Shown: positions 54,977 through 64,000, numbered from the stretch's first letter. The stretch is DNA of 64,000 bases from Clostridiales bacterium (GCA_004557735.1 SFFV01000010.1:4774-68773), one strand, 5' to 3'. The notes: generated from the sequence alone by a model not told the origin. A program made the numbers and translations.

Positions 54977-55004
54977 CCTCCCCGTGTTCCGGGGAGGTTT
55001 TTTT
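54977..55004 (+). terminator. Intrinsic terminator of the PDZ gene
   Basis: CCTCCCCG and CGGGGAGG pair around TGTTC, followed by TTTTTTT. Confidence 0.93.
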
Positions 55005-55005
55005 C

Positions 55006-55034
55006 TTGCAAACGACACGACAAAGGTGTATTCT
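55006..55034 (+). promoter_or_regulatory. Promoter of mfd, giving an almost leaderless transcript
   Basis: TTGCAA (55006-55011), 17-nt spacer, TATTCT (55029-55034). The expected transcription start lies 1-2 bases before the ATG at 55043, which has no ribosome-binding site. Confidence 0.6.
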
Positions 55035-55042
55035 TTATACTT

Positions 55043-58000
55043 ATGGACGCCATAATCAAAGCCATAGGAAAAACACCCTCCCTTGCTACCCTCCCCCTGA
55101 GGGTCGAGGAGGGCTATTTGCCTGCCCTTTTGACCCAATCGGGCGGCGCGATGCGCGCTCTCGGCGCGGCAATGCTCCGCCGCGAGACCGGCCGGCCGAT
55201 CTTCGTGCTGTGTACCGACGAGTCGAACGCCGGGACGCTTGCCGCCGATCTTGAAGCGCTGCTCGGCGAGAGCGTTGTGCAGCTCGCCGGGCGCGATCTC
55301 GCGCTGCGCGATATCGAGGTCGTTTCCCGGCAGGAGGAGCAGCGGCGGCTGCGCGCGCTCGACGCGCTCCGCGCCGGCGCGGCGGCCGCGGTGTGCACCG
55401 TGTCCGGCCTTTTGCAGCGCACGCTGCCGCCGGAGGTTCTGGAAAACGCCGCCTTTACGCTCACCGTAGGCGAGGGCGACGGCCCCGAAGCGCTCGAGCC
55501 GCGCCTGCTCGCGTGCGGCTACCGCCGCAGCGACATGGTGGAGGGACCCGGCCAGTATTCCCGCCGCGGCGGCATTCTCGACATTTTCTCCCCCGGCGCG
55601 GAGCGCCCCGTGCGCGCCGAGTTCTGGGGCGACGAGATCGACTCCATGGGCTTTTTCGATACCGATACGCAGCGCCGCGCCGAAAGCATCGAAGCGTTCC
55701 GCGTGCTGCCCGCGTGCGAATCGCTCGTCGATCCAAGCCGCGCGGAGAGCGTTGCCGGGGCGCTTGCGCGCCGCGCCGCGCGCGCCGAACGGCGCGGCCA
55801 GACGGAGCTTTCCCGCCGTCTCCGCCGCGACGCGGAGCTTGTTTCGTCCGGCGCGCCCCTGCCGTGGAGCGACCGGTATCTCCCGGAAATATACAGCGAG
55901 TATTCAACGGCGCTCGACTATATCGCGCCGGACGCCATAGTCTATATCGACGCGCCGAACCGCTGCGCCGAGAAAGCGAAGGACGCCGCAGACGCTCTCG
56001 CGGACGATCTGAAAATCCTGCGCGAGGGGGCGTTCCCCGTGGCGGACACGGCGGAGTATCTTCTCCCGTGGAAGGCCGCCTGCGAAAAGATCGCGGATTT
56101 TGCGGTTGTGATGGCGGACGCCTTCAGCGCGGGACGCTATCCTCTCTCTCCGCGGTCGGCGCTCGATACGAACGTCCGCCAGCTCCCCAGCTACGGCGGC
56201 AGCGCGGAAACGGCGCTTGCCGACGTGCAGCGGTATCTGGAAAACGGATTCCGCGTCGTGGTGCTCGCCTCGGACGGGAGAAGGGCGGACGTGCTCGCCG
56301 CGATGCTCGAGCGAAACGGCATACCGCCGCTGCGCGGCTTCCCGAACGGCGCTCTGCCGCCGGAGGGGCGCGCCGCCGTCGCGGTGGGGGCGCTCTCCGC
56401 GGGACTCGAGGCGCCGGAGGCGCACCTTGCCGTGCTGACCGATACGCAGATCGCCGCGGGCGCGCTGCGAAGCCGCAAGCGCCGCCGCGCCATGGCGGAC
56501 CGCGAGAAGCTCGGCTCCTGCGCCGATCTCTCGGTCGGCGATCTCGTGGTGCACGAGCACCACGGCATCGGCCGCTTCGCCGGCATTTTCAAGCTGCCGG
56601 TGGACGGCGTGGAGAAGGACTACATTAAAATATGCTACGCCGGGTCGGACAGCCTGTACGTTCCGGCGACGCAGCTCGACCTTGTGTCGAAATACATCGG
56701 CGGCGGCGAGGACCGCCCCGTGAAGCTCTCGCGCATGGGCGGCGCGGAGTGGAAAAGGGCGACGTCCCGCGCCAAGGCCGCGGCGAAGGAGCTCGCCGCC
56801 GAGCTTACAAAGCTCTATGCCGCGCGCGCCCGCACGCCGGGCTACGCCTTTGCGCCGGACAGCCCGTGGCAGACGGAGTTTGAAGAGTCGTTCGGCTACG
56901 CCGAAACGGACGATCAGCTCCGGTGCATTCGGGAGATCAAGGACGACATGGAAAAGCCGGTGCCGATGGACCGCCTGCTCTGCGGCGACGTCGGCTACGG
57001 CAAAACGGAGGTCGCGCTGCGCGCGGCCATGAAGTGCATTCTCGACGGCAAACAATGCGCGATCCTCGTGCCCACCACGGTGCTCGCCCGCCAGCATTAC
57101 CAGACCGCAATGCGCCGCTTTTTCGGCTACCCGGTCGAGATCGCGCTCCTTTCCCGGTACTGTACGCCCGGCCAGAAAAAGGACATTCTCAAAAAGACGC
57201 TCGCGGGCAGCGTCGATCTTCTTATCGGCACGCACAGCCTGCTGCAGAAGAGCGTTGTCTTCAAGGATCTCGGCCTTCTCATCGTGGACGAGGAGCAGCG
57301 CTTCGGCGTGTCGCACAAGGAAAAGCTCAAGGAAATGTCGAAGGGCGTCGATGTGCTGACGCTCTCGGCCACGCCGATCCCGCGCACACTCAACATGGCG
57401 CTCTCCGGCCTGCGCAGCATGTCCACCATCGAGGAGCCGCCGCGCGACCGTCAGCCCGTACAGACGTTCGTGATGGAGCAGGACGAGAAGGCCGTGTGCG
57501 ACGCCATCCGGCGCGAGCTTATCCGCGGCGGGCAGGTGTACTATCTCCATAACCGGGTGGAGAACATCGAGCACGCGGCGCTGCGGCTGCAAAAGCAGCT
57601 CGGCGGCGGCGTCACCGTCGGCGTGGCGCACGGCAAAATGGACGAGGAACAGCTCTCCCGCGTCATGGACGATATGGTCGAGGGCAGGATCCAGGTGCTT
57701 GTCTGCACGACGATCATCGAGACCGGCATCGATATCCCGAACGTCAACACCCTCATCGTGGAGGACGCCGACAGGCTCGGCCTTGCCCAGCTCCACCAGC
57801 TGCGCGGGCGCGTCGGACGCAGCGCGCGGCGCGCGAGCGCGTATCTCCTCTACCGGCCCGGGAAGGCGCTCACGGAGATCGCCGAAAAGCGCCTCACCGC
57901 CATCCGCGAGTTTGCCGAGTTCAACGCCGGGTTCCAGATCGCGATGCGCGATCTGGAGATCCGCGGCGCGGGCAACCTTCTCGGCGCGGAGCAGTCGGGA

Positions 58001-58561
58001 CACATGATGGACGTCGGCTACGATATGTACCTGAAGCTGCTCGAAGAGGCCGTGCTCGAGGAAAAGGGCGAAAAGCCGCCCGTGCGCACCGAGTGCGCGG
58101 CCGACCTCTCCGTTACGGCGAACATTCCGGAAAAGTATGTCCCGAGCGCCGAGCAGCGCATGGACCTTTACCGCCGCATCGCCCTCATCCGCACCGAGGC
58201 GGACGCCGACGATCTCACCGACGAGCTGATCGACCGCTTCGGCGATCCGCCGGCGGCGGTGAACGCGCTCATCCACGTGGCGCTGCTGCGCGGCGAGGCG
58301 GGGCGCGCCGGCATTTCGGACATCTCCCAAAAGGGGAATATGCTCTATTTCAAGGTAGAGAATTTCGACATGGAAACGCTTTCCGCGCTCTATGCGCAGA
58401 AGGAATTTAAAGGCCGCGTCAAGCTCGAAGCCGGACGCGAGCCGCGGCTGGGCCTGAAGCTCAGACCCGGCGCAAAACCCATAGCGGAAGCCCGCGCGCT
58501 CATCGCCGCGTGGCACAAACTGCAAAAACCGGCGGCGGACCCCGCCGCGGAAAAGGAGTAA
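55043..58561 (+). CDS. mfd: Transcription-repair coupling factor Mfd
   Basis: The 1172-residue ATP-driven translocase removes stalled RNA polymerase and recruits UvrA. Parts: UvrB-like N-terminus (GPGQYSRRGGILDIFSPG), RNAP-interacting domain (VGDLVVHEHHGIGRFAGIFKLPVDGVEKDYIKICYAG), helicase motifs (Walker A GDVGYGKTEVALRAA, DEEQRFG, SATPIPRTL, TIIETGIDIPNVNTLIVEDADRLGLAQLHQLRGRVGRS) and the C-terminal TRCF domain. Length is as usual. The start ATG lacks a ribosome-binding site and lies next to the promoter, suggesting leaderless translation. Confidence 0.97.
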   Translation: MDAIIKAIGKTPSLATLPLRVEEGYLPALLTQSGGAMRALGAAMLRRETGRPIFVLCTDESNAGTLAADLEALLGESVVQLAGRDLALRDIEVVSRQEEQRRLRALDALRAGAAAAVCTVSGLLQRTLPPEVLENAAFTLTVGEGDGPEALEPRLLACGYRRSDMVEGPGQYSRRGGILDIFSPGAERPVRAEFWGDEIDSMGFFDTDTQRRAESIEAFRVLPACESLVDPSRAESVAGALARRAARAERRGQTELSRRLRRDAELVSSGAPLPWSDRYLPEIYSEYSTALDYIAPDAIVYIDAPNRCAEKAKDAADALADDLKILREGAFPVADTAEYLLPWKAACEKIADFAVVMADAFSAGRYPLSPRSALDTNVRQLPSYGGSAETALADVQRYLENGFRVVVLASDGRRADVLAAMLERNGIPPLRGFPNGALPPEGRAAVAVGALSAGLEAPEAHLAVLTDTQIAAGALRSRKRRRAMADREKLGSCADLSVGDLVVHEHHGIGRFAGIFKLPVDGVEKDYIKICYAGSDSLYVPATQLDLVSKYIGGGEDRPVKLSRMGGAEWKRATSRAKAAAKELAAELTKLYAARARTPGYAFAPDSPWQTEFEESFGYAETDDQLRCIREIKDDMEKPVPMDRLLCGDVGYGKTEVALRAAMKCILDGKQCAILVPTTVLARQHYQTAMRRFFGYPVEIALLSRYCTPGQKKDILKKTLAGSVDLLIGTHSLLQKSVVFKDLGLLIVDEEQRFGVSHKEKLKEMSKGVDVLTLSATPIPRTLNMALSGLRSMSTIEEPPRDRQPVQTFVMEQDEKAVCDAIRRELIRGGQVYYLHNRVENIEHAALRLQKQLGGGVTVGVAHGKMDEEQLSRVMDDMVEGRIQVLVCTTIIETGIDIPNVNTLIVEDADRLGLAQLHQLRGRVGRSARRASAYLLYRPGKALTEIAEKRLTAIREFAEFNAGFQIAMRDLEIRGAGNLLGAEQSGHMMDVGYDMYLKLLEEAVLEEKGEKPPVRTECAADLSVTANIPEKYVPSAEQRMDLYRRIALIRTEADADDLTDELIDRFGDPPAAVNALIHVALLRGEAGRAGISDISQKGNMLYFKVENFDMETLSALYAQKEFKGRVKLEAGREPRLGLKLRPGAKPIAEARALIAAWHKLQKPAADPAAEKE

Positions 58562-58566
58562 ACTCT

Positions 58567-60051
58567 ATGAACGCAAAGAAACTGCTTGCCCTGTTTATGA
58601 GCCTTGTGCTGCTGCTCGGCGCGCTGTCCGTTCCGGCGCTCGCCGCCGACGGCGGCGAGACCGCCGCGCCCGAAGCGACCGGCGCGCCCGCCGAGGATGC
58701 GCAGGCCGCGATACAGGAAAAGTATGCGCAGATCGAAGCCCGGCTCGACGCGGCCGGCAAAAAGTACGACGGCTCGGCCGTCGTCGCGACCGTAAACGGG
58801 CGGGAGGTCACCTGGACGCTCTGCTACTACCTCATCGCCGGCCTGACGAGCCAGTTTATCAACTACACCATGGCGATCCCCGACTTTACGACCGACGTGG
58901 GCGACGGCACGACGCTGCAGGACGCGCTGCGCGAGACGCTCGAAGCGCGGATGAAGTACTACACCGTTCCGCTCACCGAGGCGGAAGCGCGGGGTCTGAC
59001 CGAAACGGTGGACGCCGAGGTCGAAAAGCAGTGGCAGAACGTTGCGGAGCAGTACGGCGGCGTGGACGCGCTGATGGAGGCCATTGAGAGCGCGTATCTC
59101 GACGAGCCGACCTACCGCGCGCTCCTTTCGAGCAACGCCGCGTTCAACGCCATCATGGAAAACTCCTACGGCCTGAACGGCGAGAAGCTCTCCGACGAGG
59201 ACGTGCTCGCCTGGGCGAACGACAACAATTACCTCCGCTGCAAGCACATCCTCTTCCTCACGGAAAACGCCGACGGCACCAACATGACGGACGAGGAGAA
59301 GGCGGAGATCCGCAAGGAGGCCGAGGCGGCGCTCAAAGAGCTGCGCGCGCTCGAATCCGACCGCGAGGCGCTGCTCACCCGCTTTGACGAGCTGATGGCG
59401 GACGCCGACGACCCCGGCATGACGACCTTCCCGGACGGCTACACGTTCACATCGGGTCAGATGGTACAGGAGTTTGAGGACGGCACCCGCGCGCTCGGGG
59501 ACTACGGGCTCTCCGATATTGTGGAGTCGAGCTACGGCTGCCACATCATCCTCCGTCTGCCGCTCGATCCCGAGGGAAAGACCCTCTCGCAGGATTCCGG
59601 CACGGGCGATTATATGACGCTGCGCGCCGACGCCGCCAACGAGCTTTTCAACGCCATGCTCCTCGACTGGATCGACACCGCCGAGGTCGAGTGGCAGGGC
59701 GAGTTCGGCACGATGGATTATAACGAGCTGTTCGCCGCTTCCGAAACCGATGCGGCGCCGGGGGACGGCTTCAACGAGAACGTGCAGAAGGACGCGGCGT
59801 TTTATCGCACGCTCGGAAGAATTCTGCCGTATCTGCTCATCGCGGTCGTGATCGCCATCATCGTCACGGTGCTGACGAGAAAGAAAGACGCGAAGAAGCC
59901 GGAAGCTCCGGCGGAGGAAACGGGCGCGGAGCCCGCCGCCGGGGAAGCGCCCGCCGAAGCGGAGAAGAGCGAGCCGGAGACGGCGGAGCCCGCCGCCGAA
60001 GAAGCGCCCGCCGAAGCGGAAACGGAAACGAAAAAGGAAGAGGACGAATGA
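58567..60051 (+). CDS. Membrane-anchored parvulin-like peptidyl-prolyl isomerase
   Basis: The 494-residue protein has a signal peptide (MNAKKLLALFMSLVLLLGALSVPALA), a SurA-like N-terminal chaperone region (VATVNGREVTWTLCYYLI), a parvulin-type domain (LRCKHILFL, then FPDGYTFTSGQMVQEFEDGTRAL, then ESSYGCHIILRLPLD), a membrane helix (about 425-445, LPYLLIAVVIAIIVTVL) and a cytoplasmic Ala/Glu/Pro-rich tail. It is thought to fold secreted proteins outside the membrane. AAAAGGAG precedes the ATG. It directly follows mfd. Confidence 0.85.
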   Translation: MNAKKLLALFMSLVLLLGALSVPALAADGGETAAPEATGAPAEDAQAAIQEKYAQIEARLDAAGKKYDGSAVVATVNGREVTWTLCYYLIAGLTSQFINYTMAIPDFTTDVGDGTTLQDALRETLEARMKYYTVPLTEAEARGLTETVDAEVEKQWQNVAEQYGGVDALMEAIESAYLDEPTYRALLSSNAAFNAIMENSYGLNGEKLSDEDVLAWANDNNYLRCKHILFLTENADGTNMTDEEKAEIRKEAEAALKELRALESDREALLTRFDELMADADDPGMTTFPDGYTFTSGQMVQEFEDGTRALGDYGLSDIVESSYGCHIILRLPLDPEGKTLSQDSGTGDYMTLRADAANELFNAMLLDWIDTAEVEWQGEFGTMDYNELFAASETDAAPGDGFNENVQKDAAFYRTLGRILPYLLIAVVIAIIVTVLTRKKDAKKPEAPAEETGAEPAAGEAPAEAEKSEPETAEPAAEEAPAEAETETKKEEDE

Positions 60052-60057
60052 TCCGCT

Positions 60058-60086
60058 GCCGCCTCCCCTTACGCAGGGGAGGCGGC
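60058..60086. terminator. Bidirectional terminator between convergent genes
   Basis: GCCGCCTCCCCT and AGGGGAGGCGGC pair around TACGC, between the isomerase stop (60051) and the leftward ger operon (60092). Confidence 0.85.
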
Positions 60087-60091
60087 AATTA

Positions 60092-61183
60092 TTATATCTT
60101 TTTCCGCACCAGCCCGACAAAAAGCGCCAGCACGAGCACGCCCGCGGCGGAAGCGCTCGCGATGGGTATGAGCGTGCGCGACAGCTCCCGCAGGGAAAAC
60201 GCCGTCGGCGCGCACAGCGCCCCGGACACGAGCGCGAGCGCGAGAGAGGAGAGCGCGACGGCGCCGCGCCGCGCCCCGAGCTTCGGGAAGCACAGCGTGA
60301 GATTGCCCGCCGCCGACTGCAAAAGCGCGCCGAGCAGAAGAAAATCGGTCGTGACCCACTGCGCCACGATGAGCGCCTCCACGCGCTCGAGCAGGCGGAA
60401 AATACGGATGCACCGGATCATAACAAAAAACGGATAGTGCATCTCGGCGGCGAGCTTTGCGCCGAACGTAGCGACGACCGTGACGCACAGCAGCGCCGTC
60501 AGCGCGCCGAGGGGGAGAAACGCGCGGTTGAAGGGCGCGGCGAGCGGCCCCGGCTCCGTCCGGTCAGAGAGAAACGCGAGCAGAAGCAGCACGCTCATCG
60601 TGCTCAAAAGCCACAGCGCGCCGCGCGCGGCGTCCGCGGCGGACACCCGCGATACGGGCGCGAGATTTGCCGCGTCCAGCCCCGGCAGAGAGAAGAGAAA
60701 GACGAACAGAAACACGAGCGTGAGCAGCGGCAGCGCGATCTCCGCGCATCGCCCGAGCGTTTTGAGCCGTCCGAGACACGCCGGAACGCACAGCGCGGCC
60801 ATCACCGCCATGAAAAGCCACGGCCGGCTCCCCGGATACACCGCCGTTACGAACCGGTCCGCTCCGGCGCGCAGCACGAACCCGGCGTAAAACACCGTCC
60901 ACGCCGTAAAGAGCAGCACCGCCGCCGTGCCGCCGGCGCGCCCGAACACGCGCAGCAGCACGCCGCCAAGCCCCTCGCCGGGGACGCGCTTTCGCAGCAG
61001 CCGCCCGAGCAGGAGCCCCGCGAGCGGCAGCGGCACGAGCGCGAGCAGCGCCGAGAGCCAGATCGCGCTCCCGGCGCTTTGCACCGCCATGCCCGGCGTT
61101 TGCCGGATGAGCGGCGAGAGCGCCGAAACAAAAAGCAGTATCGAAAGCTGGCGGCGGGATATTCCGTCGGTGCGCTCATCCAT
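60092..61183 (-). CDS. Spore germination permease, GerAB/GerKB family
   Basis: The 363-residue protein has ten membrane segments and the APC-like fold of the B subunit of germinant receptors. LERVEALIVAQWVTTDFLLLGALL and the N-terminal ISRRQLSILLFVSALSP are typical. It binds the nutrient germinant in the spore inner membrane. It overlaps the C-subunit gene by 8 bp and is the last gene of the operon. Confidence 0.9.
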   Translation of the reverse strand: MDERTDGISRRQLSILLFVSALSPLIRQTPGMAVQSAGSAIWLSALLALVPLPLAGLLLGRLLRKRVPGEGLGGVLLRVFGRAGGTAAVLLFTAWTVFYAGFVLRAGADRFVTAVYPGSRPWLFMAVMAALCVPACLGRLKTLGRCAEIALPLLTLVFLFVFLFSLPGLDAANLAPVSRVSAADAARGALWLLSTMSVLLLLAFLSDRTEPGPLAAPFNRAFLPLGALTALLCVTVVATFGAKLAAEMHYPFFVMIRCIRIFRLLERVEALIVAQWVTTDFLLLGALLQSAAGNLTLCFPKLGARRGAVALSSLALALVSGALCAPTAFSLRELSRTLIPIASASAAGVLVLALFVGLVRKKI

Positions 61184-62303
61184 GCGGTTTCTCCTTCCCG
61201 TGGGCGCTGCCGTAAATATCGTAGGATCGTTCGAGCGTGCTCTCCGTCTGCACGTCCGCGCGCAGCGCGGCGAGAACGCCCTCGTTCTTCACCTCCGGCA
61301 GTATGCGCCAAAGCTCCAGAAAATCGGCGTCCAGCGTCCGGGACGCCTCCGCCGCGGCTTCGACCTGCGCGGTGACGGCGCGGGAAAGCTCATCCTCCAG
61401 CAGCGCGAGCATTTCCCTGTCTGCGGTGTCCGCGCCGGAGGATTCCGTCACCCCGGCGCGGACGCGCACCGTGATCCGGACCGCCGCGCCGCCGCCGTCC
61501 CGGACGGGGGAGAGGGAGGCCTTCGCCGTGTGAAGCTGGACGGTCACCGTGCCGCCGTTCCCGTCGGAGAGGACGTAGCTTGCCTGCGGCGTGAAGCCGA
61601 GCAGAAGATCCGCGCCGAGCGCGGCGTCGGTATCGAGAAAGCCGCAGAGCGCGTCGCCGCGGAAAACGGCGTACCCGGTCTCAAGCGCGAGCAAGTACCC
61701 GTCCTCCGCGGCGGGAACGCTCCCCTCCGGCGCGGCCGGGGCGATCGCGCAGGCAAGCGCCGCGCCGCTGCGGTTGAGACGCGAGGCGATCTCGAGCGCC
61801 GTGAAGCAGTGCGCGCTGCCCTGCCGCTTGGTGTCCGCTTCGAGCGAGGAGAGCGCCGCGGTGATCTCGTCTTTGCCGCCGGGCGCGGCGACGAGAGTGT
61901 AAGCGCTCCCGCCCTTTACGACGAACAGCGGCACGCTCAGCTGCGTCTGCGTACTGCGCTCAAAATAATCGAGGACGGACGTGATGCCGCCGCGCGCGCA
62001 CGCCTCGCCGACGACGGCGTACCGGATGTGCGCAAAGAACAGCTCCTCCCGCGGCGAGAAGTCCTGCAGCCGCTGCACGGCGGTCTGGATGCTCGCGCCG
62101 TGCGCGGCAAGCTGCGCCGATACCGCGTCCTCGCTCGCCTCACCCGAGGAGACGGACACCGTCATATCTCCGACGCCGCCGTCAAACCCGACCGTCTGGA
62201 TGAGCTGAAGATCCTCGACCTGCCGCGGATGCAGGAGAGGCGAGCAGCCCGAAAGGAGCGCGAGCGCGGCGAACGCCGCGCCGAGCCGGAGAAAGCGCTT
62301 CAT
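61176..62303 (-). CDS. Spore germination lipoprotein, GerAC/GerKC family
   Basis: The 375-residue protein begins with a lipoprotein signal (LRLGAAFAALALLSGCSPLL, lipobox LSGC), then HPRQVEDLQLIQTVGFDGGVGDMTVSVS, the GerAC opening, and has the three-domain C-subunit length. It anchors to the outer face of the spore inner membrane. The start MKRFLRLG overlaps the A-subunit stop by 4 bp (ATGA) and follows GGAGG, so the long upstream extension is rejected. Confidence 0.93.
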   Translation of the reverse strand: MKRFLRLGAAFAALALLSGCSPLLHPRQVEDLQLIQTVGFDGGVGDMTVSVSSGEASEDAVSAQLAAHGASIQTAVQRLQDFSPREELFFAHIRYAVVGEACARGGITSVLDYFERSTQTQLSVPLFVVKGGSAYTLVAAPGGKDEITAALSSLEADTKRQGSAHCFTALEIASRLNRSGAALACAIAPAAPEGSVPAAEDGYLLALETGYAVFRGDALCGFLDTDAALGADLLLGFTPQASYVLSDGNGGTVTVQLHTAKASLSPVRDGGGAAVRITVRVRAGVTESSGADTADREMLALLEDELSRAVTAQVEAAAEASRTLDADFLELWRILPEVKNEGVLAALRADVQTESTLERSYDIYGSAHGKEKPHG

Positions 62304-63727
62304 TTCCGATCCTCCTTTCGCAGCGGCCGCCGGAGAAAGGTGCGCCGCGCCGAGCCGGGGCGCGAATCCGTGAGCGGCGAGAGATAGCTCACGCCGAGAT
62401 TTTCCATGTCGCACAGCCGCCAGAGCAGCAGCATCAGCCCGGCCATTACGCCGTAAAACCCGAGCGCCACCGCGGCGAGCACGAGCGCGACGCGCCACAG
62501 CCGGACGGCGGCGCCGAGCTCCTGACTCGGCTGGGCGTACCCCGCGATGCCCGCCATGGCCACTACGATGATAACAATGGGACTGAGGACCTTTGCCTCC
62601 ACCGCGCTCTGTCCGACGATCAGCGCCCCGATGACCGAAACCGTCTGTCCGACCGGGTCGGGCAGACGGATGCCCGCTTCCTGCAGCAGCTCGAACGAGA
62701 GCAGCATGCCGAGCGTTTCCACCGCCGTGGAGAACGGCACGGACTGCTTGGAGTCGATGACGCTCTGCAGCAGCTTGTACGGTATCATCTCCTGGTGGTA
62801 CATCGCGATGGCGACGTACAGCGCCGGAAGCGTGAGCGAGAGGAAGAACGCGAGATAGCGCAGCAGCACAAGCGCCGTGGCAACGGCGGCGTGGCGCGCC
62901 CGATCCTCCTGCACGCGCAGCATGTCCGGCAGCGTGGCGGGGAGAAGAAAGCCGATGGGCAGCCCGTCGCAGAGCACGCCGACCTTCCCGCGGGCGAGAC
63001 CGAGCACGAACCGGTCGGGCCGTTCGGTGTGGATCACCTGCGGGAAAACGCTGCGCGGCGATCCGGCGAGATACTGCTCCACATCCCCGGCGGCGAGCAC
63101 CGCCGGGATATCGGGGAGCGAAAGGCGCGCCTTGATGCGCTCGACCTGCCCGGGCGCCGCCGCGCCTTCTATATATAATATATCCACCTTCGTTTTCGTC
63201 TCCGAGCCGAGCATCGTTTCCCAGAGCTTGAGCGTCGGCTTCCCGACGCGGCGGCGGAGGAGCGCCGTATTCACGCGCACGGACTCGACGAAGGCGTCCT
63301 TTGCGCCGAGCACGCTCTTTTCGACCGTCGGCGCGTCCACGCTGCGCTTGTCTCCGGTTTTGACCTCAAAGGTGAGCGCGGTCCGCTCGCCGTCGAAAAC
63401 AAGCGCGGCGTACCCCGCGGCAATGTCCGAGACGGCGTCTGCGGGGGAGGAGCGCTGCCGGACGGTGCAGGCCCACACGCCGCCGCCGAGCGCGGCCTCG
63501 AGCAGGGCGCTCTCCGACCGGGCGCGCAGACGGGACACCGGACGGACGATCTCCTTGCTGATCTGCTCGGCGCTGACGCAGCCGTCCAGATAAAAAAGCG
63601 TGAGCGGCACGCCGCCCGCCGAAAGCGTCCGGCTTTCAAAATCGGCGCAATTGCCGAACGATTTTTCGACGGCTTCGGAAAAATCCCGCCGCGCCGGGGC
63701 GGGATCGAAAGAGAGAAAATCAAACAT
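62300..63727 (-). CDS. Spore germination protein, GerAA/GerKA family
   Basis: The roughly 475-residue protein is the A subunit of a germinant receptor: a soluble N-terminal half, then GRVGVLCDGLPIGFLLPATLPDMLR-type region (ARGKVGVLCDGLPIGFLLPATLPDM), LTLPALYVAIAMYHQEMIP and FELLQEAGIRLPDPVGQTVSVIGALIVGQSAVEAKVLSP, all classical GerA blocks, with five membrane segments. No ribosome-binding site precedes ATG 63727; a TTG at 63793 also lacks one. A possible SigG-like -10 (CATATAG, minus strand near 63760) is unconfirmed. It is first in the A-C-B operon. Confidence 0.92.
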   Translation of the reverse strand: MFDFLSFDPAPARRDFSEAVEKSFGNCADFESRTLSAGGVPLTLFYLDGCVSAEQISKEIVRPVSRLRARSESALLEAALGGGVWACTVRQRSSPADAVSDIAAGYAALVFDGERTALTFEVKTGDKRSVDAPTVEKSVLGAKDAFVESVRVNTALLRRRVGKPTLKLWETMLGSETKTKVDILYIEGAAAPGQVERIKARLSLPDIPAVLAAGDVEQYLAGSPRSVFPQVIHTERPDRFVLGLARGKVGVLCDGLPIGFLLPATLPDMLRVQEDRARHAAVATALVLLRYLAFFLSLTLPALYVAIAMYHQEMIPYKLLQSVIDSKQSVPFSTAVETLGMLLSFELLQEAGIRLPDPVGQTVSVIGALIVGQSAVEAKVLSPIVIIVVAMAGIAGYAQPSQELGAAVRLWRVALVLAAVALGFYGVMAGLMLLLWRLCDMENLGVSYLSPLTDSRPGSARRTFLRRPLRKEDRK

Positions 63728-63812
63728 ATGGGAAGTATGTCCGGCGCGGAATACTATATGTAGAGTTCCGAAAAAAGAATATAATTTCTTCAAAAAAATC
63801 AGGAAAAAGGTG

Positions 63813-63841
63813 TTGACAAAAGGGTTTCGGGATGGTATATT
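63813..63841 (+). promoter_or_regulatory. Strong promoter, probably of an rRNA operon
   Basis: Consensus TTGACA (63813-63818), 17-nt spacer, TATATT (63836-63841). Downstream sequence resembles a 16S rRNA leader (see next entry). Confidence 0.75.
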
Positions 63842-64000
63842 AACTAAGCTGTCAGCGAGAGAAACGGCGAAACCGCCAAAAAAGAGCCGGCAGCGAGCAA
63901 AAAAATTGTGTACCTTGTAAATTGAACAAAGTAAGAAAGCTTATGTTTGAATAAGCACCAGAAAGGGTTCTTTGCGAAACTCGAAAGAGTTTTGCATAAA
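63842..64000 (+). other. Leader before a 16S rRNA gene beyond the window
   Basis: The last 159 bases hold no open reading frame but contain a stretch typical of the region before 16S rRNA in Clostridia: TTGTGTACCTTG, AAATTGAACAAAG and a GAAAG-rich tract, with a hairpin-prone GCCGGCAGCGAGC section. The 16S gene itself is not in the window, so the call rests on leader resemblance. Confidence 0.55.

Overview
The window looks like the replication-origin region of a GC-rich, endospore-forming, anaerobic Clostridia, most like Oscillospiraceae (inference). Sporulation is indicated by the germination protease gpr and a gerA-type germinant receptor operon. Firmicute membership is indicated by a dnaA-dnaN-recF-remB-gyrB-gyrA cluster, soj/spo0J-type parAB with two perfect parS sites, remB, and Gram-positive style promoters (TTGCAA or TTGACA, 17-nt spacer, TATAAT). 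Anaerobic, nutrient-scavenging life is suggested by feoB, a TRAP-TAXI importer and a high-affinity phosphate importer.

Layout. 1-7 kb: end of rplM, rpsI, a scar of a mobile element (parB-like fragment joined to an inverted fragment), then a leftward run gpr / parS-parS / parA-parB-serS-MBL-gtrA. 7-20.7 kb (rightward): rpsT, a lipid kinase, a TAXI binding protein with its fused TRAP permease, a large RND exporter with a coiled-coil insertion, galE, glyA, a lone sugar-ABC ATPase and a sugar nucleotidyltransferase. 20.8-24.6 kb: feoA-feoA-feoB-small Cys-rich protein, divergent from a DtxR-type regulator, with four matching operator palindromes. 24.7-30.1 kb: PhoB/PhoR-like pair, HAD phosphatase, a second two-component pair and a PepSY-like small protein. 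30.2-36.7 kb (leftward): MATE exporter, AIM24 protein, asnS, ABC exporter, rnhA, a SHOCT protein. 36.7-45.2 kb: gyrA, gyrB, remB, recF, dnaN, DnaA-box cluster, dnaA. 45.2-49.8 kb: AT-rich gap, then GtrB-like glycosyltransferase, a repeat/LRR surface protein and a GT39-like membrane glycosyltransferase. 49.8-52.4 kb: pstC-pstA-pstB behind a Pho box. 52.4-55 kb: repeats, an AT-rich acetyltransferase, a short PsuG-like protein, a PDZ membrane protein. 55-60 kb: mfd and a membrane-anchored parvulin-like foldase. 60-63.7 kb: ger operon in A-C-B order. 63.8-64 kb: strong promoter and leader that appear to drive an rRNA operon starting just beyond the window.

Connections. Pho-box hexamers (TTTACA at 0, +11 and +34) occur with the same spacing in front of both phoB and pstC, linking loci 25 kb apart. 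All strong DnaA boxes read TTTTCCACA, and DnaA itself carries a changed box-recognition signature. The usual rpmH-rnpA-yidC block is not found upstream of dnaA; a surface-glycan cluster lies there instead. Protein identities come from recognising conserved motifs by eye; no database search was possible.
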